Shown piece by piece: positions 8,541 through 17,861 of a stretch of DNA of 64,000 nt. The DNA lies in contig NZ_ATUS01000006.1 in assembly GCF_000420325.1 (NCBI RefSeq), forward strand, positions 64,501 to 128,500, written 5' to 3'. This stretch comes from Spongiibacter tropicus DSM 19543 (lineage in GTDB: Bacteria; Pseudomonadota; Gammaproteobacteria; Pseudomonadales; Spongiibacteraceae). Below the pieces are notes generated by a model. It was not told the origin of the DNA. It made no database searches and worked only from the letters and a program-made list of their open reading frames with translations. Within the stretch, counting starts at the first letter, position 1, and each line of letters starts with the position of its first letter. Both the position numbers and the translations under genes were made by a program.

Positions 8541-10682
8541 ATGAGACGTATTGCAGTAGATATCGGCGGTACCTTCACCGACTGCTTTGTCAGTTGGGAT
8601 TCCCGCTTTGTACAGACCAAGGCACTGACCAGTCACCACAATCTGGCATTGGGCTTTAATGATGCGCTGGATCAGTCCTGCGAAATTCTTAACGTTGACC
8701 GGCGCGAGTTGTTGCAGGCGGTGGATTCTGTGCGTTACGCCACCACTCTGGGCACCAACGCGTTGATCGAGCGCCGTGGCCCCAAGGTCGGCCTGCTGAT
8801 TACCAGCGGCTTCGACAGCACCATTCCCATCTCCCGCGGTCGCGGGTACGGCGATGGTCTGCCGGATGAGAAGGCCCGCGATCTGTCCCGTGCCCGGCGC
8901 CCCGATCCCATTGTTCCCATTGCGCGGATTCGCACCGTCAAACAGCGGATGAACTACCGTGGCGAGGTGTTGATGGACCTCGATGAGCAAGATGTGCGCA
9001 ACAAGCTCAAGGAGCTGGTGGATGCCGGTGTGCAGGCCATCGTGGTGAACATGATCAACTCGGTGGAAAACCCCGAGCACGAGCTGCGTATTCAGGAGAT
9101 CTTCGAAGAGGAGTTTCCCTCCTCGATGCTCGGCGCGATTCCCATGGTGCTCTCCCATCAGGTGGTCGGGCGCAAGGGCGAATACGTGCGGACCTCGTCG
9201 GCCATTATCGACGCCTTCCTGCATTCCGCCATGTATTTCGCAATGAACGCGCTGGAGCAGAACCTGCGGGAAAACGGTTACGACCGGCCGATGCTGTTGG
9301 TGCATAACTCCGGCGGTATGGCGCAGTTGAACTCCACCGATGCGCTGAAGACCCTGCACTCGGGCCCCGTTGCCGGCATTCATGCCGCCGGTCAGCTCGC
9401 CCTGCAGGGCGATGTACAGAATATTGTCTGCGGCGATATGGGCGGCACTTCCTTCGATATCGGTCTGATTACCGAGGGCGGCACCAAACACTACGATTTC
9501 AGCCCGGTGGTTGATCGCTGGCGAGTCACCTTGCCGATGGTGCACCTGGTGACATTGGGGGCCGGGGGTGGCTCTATCGCCAGCTACGACCCCATCTTCG
9601 ACACCGTGCGCATCGGTCCGGAAAGTGCGGGCAGTGACCCCGGTCCGGCCTGCTACGACCGCGGCGGTATGAACCCCACCGTCAGTGATGCCGACCTGAT
9701 CCTCGGCTACCTCGATCCGGAGAACTATGCCAAGGGCGCGATTCCGTTGAATAAGCGTCGCTCGTATCAGGCGCTGGAAGATATCTGCGACGAGATGGAT
9801 ATCGACGAGGTGGACGCGGCTCTGCTGATCAAGTCCATGGCCGACAGCGAAATGGCGGCGGGACTGGTGCGCGAACTCAATGGCGGCGGTTATCAGGCCT
9901 GCGACTTTGTCTTTCTGGCCTACGGCGGCAATGGTCCGCTGCACTGCTGCGGCATTGCCGACAAGGCGGGCATTCGCCGTATTCTGGCGCCGCCCTACAG
10001 CAGCGTGTTCTCCGCCTGTGGCGGTGCCGGGCTGGACCAGATGCACATCCACGAGAAGAACGTCTCACTGGGCTTTTACAACAAGCACACTCGCTCGTTG
10101 TACAACCAGTACGACGCTTTCAACGCGCTGGTTGCCGATCTGGAAGAAAAGGGGCGACAGGATCTGCTGCGTCAGGGCTTCAAGGACGAGGACATTCAGT
10201 ACGTGCTCGAACTGGATATGCGCTATGGCATTCAGAAAATGGAAATCAGTATCGCGCTGGACAATCGCCGACTGAGCAAACCGGGCGAAGTGCTGGCCGC
10301 CATTGAGCAGATGAACGACGACTTCGGCAAACGCTACGGCAAGGAGATCGTATCGCCCGAGTCGGGAGTGTGGGTCACCACCATTCGCGTCGTATCACGG
10401 GTGGATTTGGGCACGGTCACCTTTGATGATCTTGCGCCTCCTGCGCAGCGTATCGCGCCGCCGACGCCGGTGGCACATCGGGAGTGTCACTTCCAGGCCG
10501 CCGACGGTGCGGTAGCGACCCCGATCTACGGTATCGAGGCCCTGCAGCCCGGCGTGCAGATCGATGGACCCGCCATCGTCAATCCCGGCGAAACCACGTA
10601 CCTGGTCGAGCCCGGCTGGACCTATGTCGCGGCAGCACAGGGCGCGGTGTGGTTTCTGCGCAATACCCCCTCTGACGAATAA
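8541..10682 (+). CDS. apcC: Acetophenone carboxylase-like subunit C (second HyuA-type ATPase)
   Basis: The 713-residue protein is a full HyuA/oxoprolinase ATPase: D7-I-G-G-T-F-T-D14 at the N-terminus, a second phosphate motif CGDMGGTSFD, and AYGGNGPLH toward the C-terminal part. Two dissimilar HyuA-like subunits in one operon are a hallmark of acetophenone carboxylase, in contrast to acetone carboxylase which has one. The ATG at 8541 is preferred over an upstream in-frame start at 8490 because it begins exactly at the MRRIAVDIGG motif and follows a GGGGGGCGAG ribosome site. It follows apcB directly. Confidence 0.87.
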   Translation: MRRIAVDIGGTFTDCFVSWDSRFVQTKALTSHHNLALGFNDALDQSCEILNVDRRELLQAVDSVRYATTLGTNALIERRGPKVGLLITSGFDSTIPISRGRGYGDGLPDEKARDLSRARRPDPIVPIARIRTVKQRMNYRGEVLMDLDEQDVRNKLKELVDAGVQAIVVNMINSVENPEHELRIQEIFEEEFPSSMLGAIPMVLSHQVVGRKGEYVRTSSAIIDAFLHSAMYFAMNALEQNLRENGYDRPMLLVHNSGGMAQLNSTDALKTLHSGPVAGIHAAGQLALQGDVQNIVCGDMGGTSFDIGLITEGGTKHYDFSPVVDRWRVTLPMVHLVTLGAGGGSIASYDPIFDTVRIGPESAGSDPGPACYDRGGMNPTVSDADLILGYLDPENYAKGAIPLNKRRSYQALEDICDEMDIDEVDAALLIKSMADSEMAAGLVRELNGGGYQACDFVFLAYGGNGPLHCCGIADKAGIRRILAPPYSSVFSACGGAGLDQMHIHEKNVSLGFYNKHTRSLYNQYDAFNALVADLEEKGRQDLLRQGFKDEDIQYVLELDMRYGIQKMEISIALDNRRLSKPGEVLAAIEQMNDDFGKRYGKEIVSPESGVWVTTIRVVSRVDLGTVTFDDLAPPAQRIAPPTPVAHRECHFQAADGAVATPIYGIEALQPGVQIDGPAIVNPGETTYLVEPGWTYVAAAQGAVWFLRNTPSDE

Positions 10683-10724
10683 CAACAAGAAGCCGGCGGT
10701 CGCCCGTCGGCTCAGGAGAACATC

Positions 10725-12971
10725 ATGACAACGAATACCCCCGCATTGAATCCGGATACCGCCGACGAGAGCACGCTGGTCAATACCTTTCTCAGCAAGA
10801 ACCGGGCGTTTCTCGGTCCCGATCCGGAAATTCAGCGCAACCACCATGTGGCGCCGCGCAGCGAGCGCGAAGAGCGCGTCCTCTCCGGCGAGGTCGACAA
10901 TAATCTGTTTGCCGAGATCCGCTCCGGTTTGCGGGCCGCGCTGGACGAGACCTTCAAGATTGCCGAGATGACGGTGGCCTCACCTGCGGCGCAGTGCGCG
11001 GATATGTCTACCGGTTACTTCACCGCCTCGGGTGACCTGTCACTGGCCTCGACCCGCGGTGTGGCCGGCTTCACTGTGAGCCTGCATTACCCCATTCGTT
11101 TCATTCGCAAATATTTCGAGCAGGATGAAACAGTGGGTATTAAAGAGGGCGATGGTTTCCTGCTCAACGACGCCCACTACGGCGGTATTCACAGCCCGGA
11201 CCAGCACCTGTTCATGCCGATTTTTGATCAGGGCGAAATCGTTAGCTGGTGTGTCTGCGCGATGCACGAAGGGGAAATCGGCGCGCGGGTGCCCGGGGGT
11301 ATGGGGCCGATGATTGAGTCGCCCTGGGACGAAGGGCTGCGCGGTTCACCTATTAAAGTGGTGGAAAATTACGCGCTGAAAACCGATCTGGTGACCTTTC
11401 TGCAGAACAGTTGTCGCGAGCCCCAGACCATGCTGGCCGACCTCAAGGCGCGGCTGGCGGCCTGCTGCCGACTTGAGCGCCGAGGCAAGGAACATATCGC
11501 TCGCTACGGCATTGATTCGGTTATCGGCTTTCTGCGCAGCAATGTGGAATTCATGCGTGACGAAGGGCGTCGACGTATTGCCGAGCTGCCGGACGGCACT
11601 GTGCGCACCCAGTTCTACATTGATGACACCATGCGCGAACCCGCGCTGATGAAGGTGGTGTACAACTTTACGGTGAAGGGTGACAAGGTCATCGTCGATC
11701 TGCGTGGCAGCTCGCCCGAGCTGTTTAACCGTCCCATCAACAGCCTGCTCAGCACCCAGGTGCTGGGTGTGGCAATCACCCTGGCCCACCATATCTGGCC
11801 GGATATGCCTTGTGCGCAGGCCATTATCGACTGCTTCGAGTTCATCACCGATCCGGGCACCATTCCCGACTGTAGCGATCAGGTGCCGGTGGCGCTGTGT
11901 GTGCAGCCCATGTTCAAAATCATGACGGCGGCCGAACTGGCCTTCGCCAAACTCTACTTCGGTGCGCCCAAGCAGTATGGCAAAACCAAGGCCGGATGGT
12001 TTAACCAGCCCGCCGCCATTATCTACGGCGGCATCAACCAGCATCAGGATTCCTGCGGCAATATGTGCGGCGACCTGAACGGCATGGCCGGGGGCGCAAA
12101 ATGCGATGAGGACGGCGAACACAGCATCGCCCCCTGTTTCGGTGCCAATGTGGATATCGGCGAGAGCGAAGAAGCGGAAGAGCAACTGCCGTTTATCTAT
12201 GCGATTTCCAAGCGCATCTGGCCGGGCAACTGTGGCTTTGGCAAATTCCGCGGCGGCGCGGCCTACGAATACGGCCTGATGCGCTACGGTGAACAGCCTT
12301 TCGGCTTCCAGACCTTTACCGCCGGCTCCTACTTCCCGTCGACCTTCGGGCTGTTCGGCGGCTATGCCTGTCCGACCTATGGCACGGCGCGGGTACGTGG
12401 CAAAAACCTGTTCAAGACGATGAAAGAAACCCCGGAGCTGTTCGAGGCGTCCATGGCCACCATCATGAATGAGCGGCCCATCGAAGGTGCCGAATACACC
12501 AGTCATTCGATGGCGGTGGCTTTTGAACTGTATCCGGAAGGCGAGCTGTTCATGACCAGTCAGGGCGGCGGTGGCGGCTACGGCGATGTGCTGGACCGCG
12601 ATCCGGAGCTGGTGGTGAAAGACCTTGAAGAGGGCCTGATCAGTCACACCACGGCCAGTTCGCTCTACGGGCTGGTCTACGACGAGAAGACCCTGGCTGC
12701 CGATCTGGAGGCCACGGCCGAGCGCCGCGATGCCATACGCCGTGCGCGTATTGAGAAGGGCCTCAGTTGGGATGCGTTTATGGCGACCCGCGTCAAGGCG
12801 CAGCCACCCGAGGGCGTGCCGTTCTTCGGTGCCTGGAACGACTCCAAGGAACTCTACTGCGGGCCTTTCGGCAAGGCGCTTCCCGGTGAACTGCCGCCGA
12901 TTATTTTGCCTGATCCCAAAGACGTGGAGATTCAGGAATTGAAAGCGAAGCTAAACGCTTTGCAGGGCTAG
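10725..12971 (+). CDS. apcD: Acetophenone carboxylase-like subunit D (HyuB/hydantoinase B type)
   Basis: The 748-residue protein is a hydantoinase B/oxoprolinase family member, the subunit that carries out the second half reaction (carboxylation of the activated ketone) in ketone carboxylases. Recognisable are the ADMSTGYFTASGDLSL stretch near residues 90-105 and the glycine-rich FGKFRGGAAYEYG segment in the C-terminal half. Several Cys/His residues cluster around QHQDSCGNMCGD, a plausible metal site. A CAGGAG ribosome site precedes the start. It is the fourth gene of the operon. Confidence 0.87.
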   Translation: MTTNTPALNPDTADESTLVNTFLSKNRAFLGPDPEIQRNHHVAPRSEREERVLSGEVDNNLFAEIRSGLRAALDETFKIAEMTVASPAAQCADMSTGYFTASGDLSLASTRGVAGFTVSLHYPIRFIRKYFEQDETVGIKEGDGFLLNDAHYGGIHSPDQHLFMPIFDQGEIVSWCVCAMHEGEIGARVPGGMGPMIESPWDEGLRGSPIKVVENYALKTDLVTFLQNSCREPQTMLADLKARLAACCRLERRGKEHIARYGIDSVIGFLRSNVEFMRDEGRRRIAELPDGTVRTQFYIDDTMREPALMKVVYNFTVKGDKVIVDLRGSSPELFNRPINSLLSTQVLGVAITLAHHIWPDMPCAQAIIDCFEFITDPGTIPDCSDQVPVALCVQPMFKIMTAAELAFAKLYFGAPKQYGKTKAGWFNQPAAIIYGGINQHQDSCGNMCGDLNGMAGGAKCDEDGEHSIAPCFGANVDIGESEEAEEQLPFIYAISKRIWPGNCGFGKFRGGAAYEYGLMRYGEQPFGFQTFTAGSYFPSTFGLFGGYACPTYGTARVRGKNLFKTMKETPELFEASMATIMNERPIEGAEYTSHSMAVAFELYPEGELFMTSQGGGGGYGDVLDRDPELVVKDLEEGLISHTTASSLYGLVYDEKTLAADLEATAERRDAIRRARIEKGLSWDAFMATRVKAQPPEGVPFFGAWNDSKELYCGPFGKALPGELPPIILPDPKDVEIQELKAKLNALQG

Positions 12972-13020
12972 TCCGGTCGGTGCCCCAGGGCACCGCAACG
13001 CCAATCACAATAATGACGGG

Positions 13021-13863
13021 ATGAACATGCTGGAATCCAACGCCATGAATACACACCAACTCTGGCTGAATGCCCATGCATTTGCCGAAAATGTTCTGAA
13101 TCAGGGGCGGGTGCTGCAATGGCACAACCCGATTGAATTTGCCGAGAACTACAAAAAAATCCAGGGCATTGTCTCGGCCGACCGCCTCAGTCTGCCGCTC
13201 ATGGGGTTTCTCGACTACTGGGTCGATGCCCATCCCCATGTCCTGCAGACCATGACCGGCAAACGCCGGGTGCGCTACGCCATCAAGAAATTGCTGACCA
13301 ATGAAGACATGCGTCAGGAGCTGCGTGAACTCGTGGCCGCCTGCTGCGCGATGGTGCCCTGCGAGTTGTTGATTGAACTGCCGTCCAATGCGGCGCTCAT
13401 CGCCTGGGCCCACGGTCTCGCCAATCCCGGCGAAGAGGTGTCTGGCCTGAGCGATCTGGATATCGACTCTACCTCGGTCTACCTGGCTGATACGGTGCGA
13501 CAGCTCAAGGCGGCCGGAATCGCGGGGGTGGTGAGCACGCTGTCTGATGCCGACATGGCGGCGGGGGCGACCGTGGAGCTATACCAGCCGTTGATGAATG
13601 TGGCGGCGAACTATCACTGGCAGTTTGCTTTCCGTTGCCCGGTGATGGCCACTGCAGAGCGCTTCTCTGCAGGTGATTGGCATTGCCTCGGCGGTGATAT
13701 GAGCAGCCAGCGCAAGGACCTTATCTCGCTGCCTGCGGCGTTCTGGTCTGCCGAGGCTTCGGATGAGCTTGGTGACGCGCCGTGGTATTACGCGGAGCTG
13801 CCCGCCTTTGTCGAGCCAGAGCAGGTTCGGCAGAAGCTGACGCAACTGCGCGGTTTGGCCTAG
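13021..13863 (+). CDS. apcE: ApcE-like fifth carboxylase subunit (no known domain)
   Basis: A 280-residue (about 31 kDa) soluble protein with no motif I recognise. The assignment rests on position and size: in Aromatoleum the operon has a fifth 34-kDa subunit, ApcE, needed with the ABCD core for activity, directly before the CoA ligase gene. Here it lies 49 bases after apcD and 9 bases before the ligase. Another in-frame ATG lies nine codons in. If homology fails, it should be called hypothetical. Confidence 0.65.
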   Translation: MNMLESNAMNTHQLWLNAHAFAENVLNQGRVLQWHNPIEFAENYKKIQGIVSADRLSLPLMGFLDYWVDAHPHVLQTMTGKRRVRYAIKKLLTNEDMRQELRELVAACCAMVPCELLIELPSNAALIAWAHGLANPGEEVSGLSDLDIDSTSVYLADTVRQLKAAGIAGVVSTLSDADMAAGATVELYQPLMNVAANYHWQFAFRCPVMATAERFSAGDWHCLGGDMSSQRKDLISLPAAFWSAEASDELGDAPWYYAELPAFVEPEQVRQKLTQLRGLA

Positions 13864-13872
13864 GAGGTGCCC

Positions 13873-15861
13873 ATGATTGTCGAAGGGCAAAAACTCTGGG
13901 AGCCGTCCGCGGCGTTTGTTGAAAGCAGCAATATGACCGCGCTGATGCACTGGCTCGGCGAGCGGCAACACCTGCAGTGCAAGAACTATAAGGAACTGTG
14001 GCAGTGGTCAGTCACCCAGCCCGAAGCGTTCTGGGCGGCGATGTGGGACTACTTCGAGGTGATCAGCGATACGCCTTACGAGCGCGTACTCAGCGATCGC
14101 CAGATTCGCCCCGGAGTGCGTTGGTTTGAAGGCAGTCGGGTAAATTTTGCCGAACATATCCTGCGCCACAAGGGCAGCCATGCGGCAATTTCGGCTATGG
14201 CCGAAACTCGTGATCTGGAGGTCACGAGTTGGGATGAGCTGGCATCGCAGGTGCGCCGCGTGGCAACGAAGCTGCGCGAGTGGGGGATTCGCCCTGGCGA
14301 CCGCGTGAGTGCGGTGATGCCCAATCGACCGGAGACCGTTGTCGCCATGTTGGCGGTGATCAGCATTGGCGGTGTGTGGAGTAATGCGGCGCCTGAGTTT
14401 GGTACTCAGGCGATTCTTGACCGCCTGGGCCAGGTTGAGCCCAGGCTGGTCTTTTTTGGCGACGGTTATGAGTTTGGCGGCAAACGCTTTGATCGCACGG
14501 CCATGCTGTCTGAGCTGCTGGCGGCGTTGCCCTCTGTGGAGCGGGTAGTGCGGCTGGATGTGCTGGGTGACTGCCCCGCGTTTACAGCCGATGCCGAGGT
14601 CAGCGACTGGCCGGGTTTGATGGCGGCCGCTGATCCGGGAGAGGCCGCGTTTCAGTTTGAGCGGGTCGCCTGTGATCACCCGCTGTGGTTTGTGTTTTCC
14701 TCCGGCACAACGGGCCTGCCCAAGGCCATCGCTCACTCCCATGTGGGCGTGCTGATTGAAATGCTCAAGTTCATGACTTTCCACATGAACCTGAAGACCG
14801 GCGATAACAGTTTCTTCTACACCACCACGGGTTGGGTCATGTTCAATCTGGTGGTGGGGATGATGCTGACCGGTGCCGGCGCCATTCTCTACGATGGCAG
14901 CCCCGTGTATCCGCAAACCGATATGTTGTGGAAACTGGCAGAGCAGAGTCAGGCCAGTCACTTCGGTGCCAGTCCGACCTATGTACAACTGATGGAGAGC
15001 AATCAGGTGGTGCCGAAACAGCACTATGCGCTGGACAAGCTCACCACCGTGCTGGTCGGCGGCTCACCGTCCATCCCCTCAACCTTTGCGTGGTTCTATC
15101 AGAATGTGAAGGACGAGCTTTGGGTGACCTCCCAGAGCGGCGGCACTGAAATCGCCAGTGCCTTTGTTGCCGCCACACCGACGCAGCCCGTTTACGCTGC
15201 CGAGATACAGGCGCGGGCGTTGGGCATGTCGGTAAAAGCCTTGAATGACAGCGGAGAGCCGGTGATTGATGAAGTGGGCGAACTGATCTGCGATACACCA
15301 TTCCCGTCCATGCCGCTGTACTTCCTTGGCGATGACGACAATAGCCGTTACTGGTCTTCGTATTTTGAAGAGATTCCCGGTGTCTGGCGGCACGGCGACT
15401 TTATCAAAATCAATGAACGCGGTGGCTGTTATATCTACGGTCGCTCTGATGCCACCTTGAACCGCTTTGGGGTTCGCATTGGCACCTCAGAGATCTATCA
15501 GGCAGTGGAATCTCTGGAGGGTGTCAGCGACAGTCTGGTGGTGTGTATTGAAACCGCAGACGGCGGTTTTTATATGCCCTTGTTTGTCAGCCTGACTGCG
15601 CAGCAACGCTGTGATGAGGCGTTGAAGCAAGAGATTACCCGCAAGCTGAAAACTGCCTGCTCGCCCCGCCATGTCCCCGACGAGATTATTCCCGTCCCCG
15701 ACATTCCCTACACGCTGACCGGCAAAAAACTGGAGGTGCCGGTGCGTAAAATTCTAAAGGGGGCCAAAGCCGACGAGGTCGCCAGCCGTGGTTCCATGCG
15801 AAACCCTGACAGCCTGGATTTCTTTGTCGATTTTTATCGAGAAAAGAAACACTGGATGTGA
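13873..15861 (+). CDS. 3-oxoacid CoA ligase (acetoacetyl-CoA synthetase/benzoylacetate-CoA ligase type)
   Basis: The 662-residue adenylate-forming enzyme would activate the 3-oxoacid made by the carboxylase to its CoA thioester using ATP. The A3 motif FSSGTTGLPKA lies near residue 275, the A8 region YGRSDATLNRFGVRIG in the C-terminal third, and the A10 lysine in LTGKKLEVPVRK near 616. The long N-terminal part (LWEPSA, FEGSRVNFAEH) is typical of acetoacetyl-CoA synthetases. The ATG at 13873 follows GGAGG at 13863-13867. It closes the operon, as the bal gene does in Aromatoleum. The following thiolase is not in the window. Confidence 0.9.
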   Translation: MIVEGQKLWEPSAAFVESSNMTALMHWLGERQHLQCKNYKELWQWSVTQPEAFWAAMWDYFEVISDTPYERVLSDRQIRPGVRWFEGSRVNFAEHILRHKGSHAAISAMAETRDLEVTSWDELASQVRRVATKLREWGIRPGDRVSAVMPNRPETVVAMLAVISIGGVWSNAAPEFGTQAILDRLGQVEPRLVFFGDGYEFGGKRFDRTAMLSELLAALPSVERVVRLDVLGDCPAFTADAEVSDWPGLMAAADPGEAAFQFERVACDHPLWFVFSSGTTGLPKAIAHSHVGVLIEMLKFMTFHMNLKTGDNSFFYTTTGWVMFNLVVGMMLTGAGAILYDGSPVYPQTDMLWKLAEQSQASHFGASPTYVQLMESNQVVPKQHYALDKLTTVLVGGSPSIPSTFAWFYQNVKDELWVTSQSGGTEIASAFVAATPTQPVYAAEIQARALGMSVKALNDSGEPVIDEVGELICDTPFPSMPLYFLGDDDNSRYWSSYFEEIPGVWRHGDFIKINERGGCYIYGRSDATLNRFGVRIGTSEIYQAVESLEGVSDSLVVCIETADGGFYMPLFVSLTAQQRCDEALKQEITRKLKTACSPRHVPDEIIPVPDIPYTLTGKKLEVPVRKILKGAKADEVASRGSMRNPDSLDFFVDFYREKKHWM

Positions 15862-15870
15862 GTTTGCTTA

Positions 15871-15911
15871 TGGGCTTTTAAGGACTCCCCGAATGGGTAG
15901 TTAAAAGCCCA
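15871..15911 (+). terminator. Inverted repeat after the carboxylase operon
   Basis: TGGGCTTTTAA at 15871-15881 pairs perfectly with TTAAAAGCCCA at 15901-15911 across a 19-base loop. It starts 9 bases after the ligase stop codon, so it probably ends or stabilises the operon transcript. There is no clear T run after it. The loop holds another GGGTAG (15895-15900), the hexamer found in the operon's promoter dyad. Confidence 0.5.
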
Positions 15912-16339
15912 ACTTCTCTACCGCTACTATTTGAGTCCTTATCAAAGCTGGGTGGTGATACACAGTCCCATGAATTCTGTTGAATCGTAGTACGCCCGAT
16001 TTTTCATAATATTAATAAGAACGGGATGGTTAACATTGAAAAATAAAAAATTGCTGGCGTCAAGCATTTTGTTGAAATCACGCGAAGCTTGAAACCATAT
16101 ACGGGGCAATAGGTTAGCTCTGTTTCATGCCGTTCGCAGAGGATGCGGCATTGTGGGCTGGGAGCCACATAAGAGCCTGGAGAAAGAGAGTCGAGTCGCG
16201 TTGCAGCGATGGAGATTGCCAATGGCTGGCAGGCTTGTTCAGTCATCTTAGCCGATTCCCTCGCAGCCTATCCAGAACGAAGAACGCGCAGCGTTGGGCT
16301 GCGCGTTCGAGGGATGGTCAGTCTGGTTCCAGTGCATCT
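15912..16339. other. Gene-free junction between chromosome and ICE end
   Basis: No convincing gene is present between the CoA ligase terminator and the DUF2274 gene. The stretch turns AT-rich between about 15990 and 16090, contains the TTTTTCAT octamer at 16000-16007, and includes about 330 bases of presumed ICE terminal DNA. An 80-codon frame on the minus strand (16004-16246) has no ribosome site or recognisable content and is not called. Confidence 0.6.
16000..16007 (+). other. att: Putative ICE attachment core (attR-like), TTTTTCAT
   Basis: The octamer TTTTTCAT equals the published direct-repeat core of Tn4371-family ICEs. It lies 333 bases beyond the last conserved transfer gene (DUF2274), where the non-integrase end of these elements falls, and just after a chromosomal operon. 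The octamer also occurs by chance at 59370-59377 and, inverted, at 56135-56142, so the call rests on position. The matching copy should lie beyond the right edge next to the integrase gene. Confidence 0.65.
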
Positions 16340-16585
16340 TCAGCTTGGCTTCGGTGGCACGGCCTTGCTGCCGTTTCCTTTCCTGAATCCCCGATCCCCC
16401 GCCATGAACGCCTCCAGCATGTGCGGGATCAGCGTCGAGGCATCGACCGCCTCGCCATACGCCTGCGCATGCAGCGCGGCGTAGCGGTCGAGATCGGCTT
16501 TCAAGCTGGCCGGGCAAGCGAAGGTCAGCTTGACGCTTTCGGTCTTGGGTAGCGGCCCCAGCCGCAGTTTCTTGGTCGTGCTCAT
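16340..16585 (-). CDS. DUF2274 family protein, last gene of the trb operon
   Basis: An 81-residue basic protein carrying the DUF2274 pattern (KLRLGPLPKTESVKLTF at the N-terminus, then a helical SLKADLDRYAALHAQ segment). The helical part recalls ribbon-helix-helix proteins. It overlaps the trbI stop by ATGA and ends the transfer operon, its standard position in Tn4371-type elements. Its function is not known. Confidence 0.85.
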   Translation of the reverse strand: MSTTKKLRLGPLPKTESVKLTFACPASLKADLDRYAALHAQAYGEAVDASTLIPHMLEAFMAGDRGFRKGNGSKAVPPKPS

Positions 16586-17859
16586 CGAGAAGTCCCCTTG
16601 TTGAAGAACAGCGGCTGATAAGGCCGTAGCACCAGATCGCGGTTGACGATGATGCGCACCGGCAAGCCGGGGCGGCTGGTCAGCGTGGGTTGGATGTTGA
16701 GATTGCGCCGGGTCACTTCCTGGCCGACCTGGTTCACGGTGTCCTGCAGGCTGTCGCGCCCGGCGATGATGACGCGATCGCCGTCCTGGCGGTTCTCAGG
16801 TGCAGCCAGTTCGGCACCGACACCCAGCAGCGTGGTCAGCACGGCACCTGCAAAGATCCGATCCCAATGCCAGTCCACGTTGTCCTCCAGACCGGCATAG
16901 CCTGCCGGGTCGGTGCCGATCAGGTTGTCGAGCGTGAGTGATGACGTGTCGGGCAGGATGATGCGATTCCACACCACCTGCACGCGGCTCTGGCCGTAGC
17001 TGACCTGGCTGTTGTACTTGCCCAGTATGCGAGATCCCTGCGGGATCAGCAGGAACTTGCCAGTGGCCGTGTCGTAGATCGGTTCCGTCACCGTGGCGAT
17101 CACGTCGCCCGGCAAGTCGGACTTGATGCCCGTGACCAGTGCCCCGGCAATGACCGTTCCGGCCATCACCTGATACGGCGAGGTGGGCATTTGCAGGTTG
17201 CCGGAGTTACGGGTTTCCGTAGAACCGCCTGTCAGGAACGCCTCTTTCTGGTCTTGCCGGTTCTGCACGGCAGTCGGATCAGCAGGCTGGGCCGCCGTCG
17301 AGGCCGGGCCAGCGGCCAGTGGATCGAAAGCGGCATTGGCGGCGAAGCCCGGCGCGGCAGCGACTTGCGACTGCGCCACGGGCGCGGCCTGCGGGGAGCC
17401 GGTGCGGAAGAACACCGTTGAAGCTGCCGCCGCTTCTGCTTCCTTGTGCAGCGCATCGTTGGGGTCGTAGCCGGGCGCGGCATAGGTGGCGGCGACCGGC
17501 TGCTGCGAATTGACGATGGCCGGCCCCAGATCACCCGGTAGCGGTGGCCCCAGCTCCGGCACGTCGGGCGGCAGCGCTGGCAACTTGGAATAGTCGGCAG
17601 GAAGTTGGTCGAGGCCTTCCGAGCGCGATACACGATCCACGTTGTACAGTTCGGTGGATTCGCCCGCGCCGCGTTGCTGCGGTTGCAGTGACCAGATCAG
17701 CGCGCCCATCACGCCAACCGACAGGCCGCCAGCGAGGATGGCCAGCGTGCGTCGGTTCAGACGCGTGACCGGGCGCGGTTGGGCGCGCAGCGCCACCGCC
17801 TCGGGTGCCATCTTGTCCGCCTGCGGCGTGGCAAGGTCGGGAGTGTCGTCCTGGCTCAT
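16582..17859 (-). CDS. trbI: TrbI, VirB10-like type IV secretion channel protein
   Basis: The 425-residue protein has a short cytoplasmic tail, one membrane helix near residues 38-57 (RTLAILAGGLSVGVMGALIW), a proline- and alanine-rich periplasmic linker, and a conserved C-terminal half with the VirB10 beta-barrel pattern (GDVIATVTEPIYDTATGKFL, PQGSRILGKYNSQV). VirB10 proteins span both membranes and gate the mating channel. It starts two bases after the trbG stop and is coupled to the DUF2274 gene. Confidence 0.93.
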   Translation of the reverse strand: MSQDDTPDLATPQADKMAPEAVALRAQPRPVTRLNRRTLAILAGGLSVGVMGALIWSLQPQQRGAGESTELYNVDRVSRSEGLDQLPADYSKLPALPPDVPELGPPLPGDLGPAIVNSQQPVAATYAAPGYDPNDALHKEAEAAAASTVFFRTGSPQAAPVAQSQVAAAPGFAANAAFDPLAAGPASTAAQPADPTAVQNRQDQKEAFLTGGSTETRNSGNLQMPTSPYQVMAGTVIAGALVTGIKSDLPGDVIATVTEPIYDTATGKFLLIPQGSRILGKYNSQVSYGQSRVQVVWNRIILPDTSSLTLDNLIGTDPAGYAGLEDNVDWHWDRIFAGAVLTTLLGVGAELAAPENRQDGDRVIIAGRDSLQDTVNQVGQEVTRRNLNIQPTLTSRPGLPVRIIVNRDLVLRPYQPLFFNKGTSR

Positions 17860-17861
17860 GC

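Noticed and set aside
8517-10052. 511-codon minus-strand frame across apcC
   Set aside because: Antisense to a well-defined HyuA-type gene; composition is that of a GC-rich shadow frame.
11346-12647. 433-codon minus-strand frame across apcD
   Set aside because: Antisense shadow of the HyuB-type gene.
16004-16246. 80-codon minus-strand frame at the ICE end
   Set aside because: No ribosome site, no family, and it would run over the attachment core; left as non-coding.
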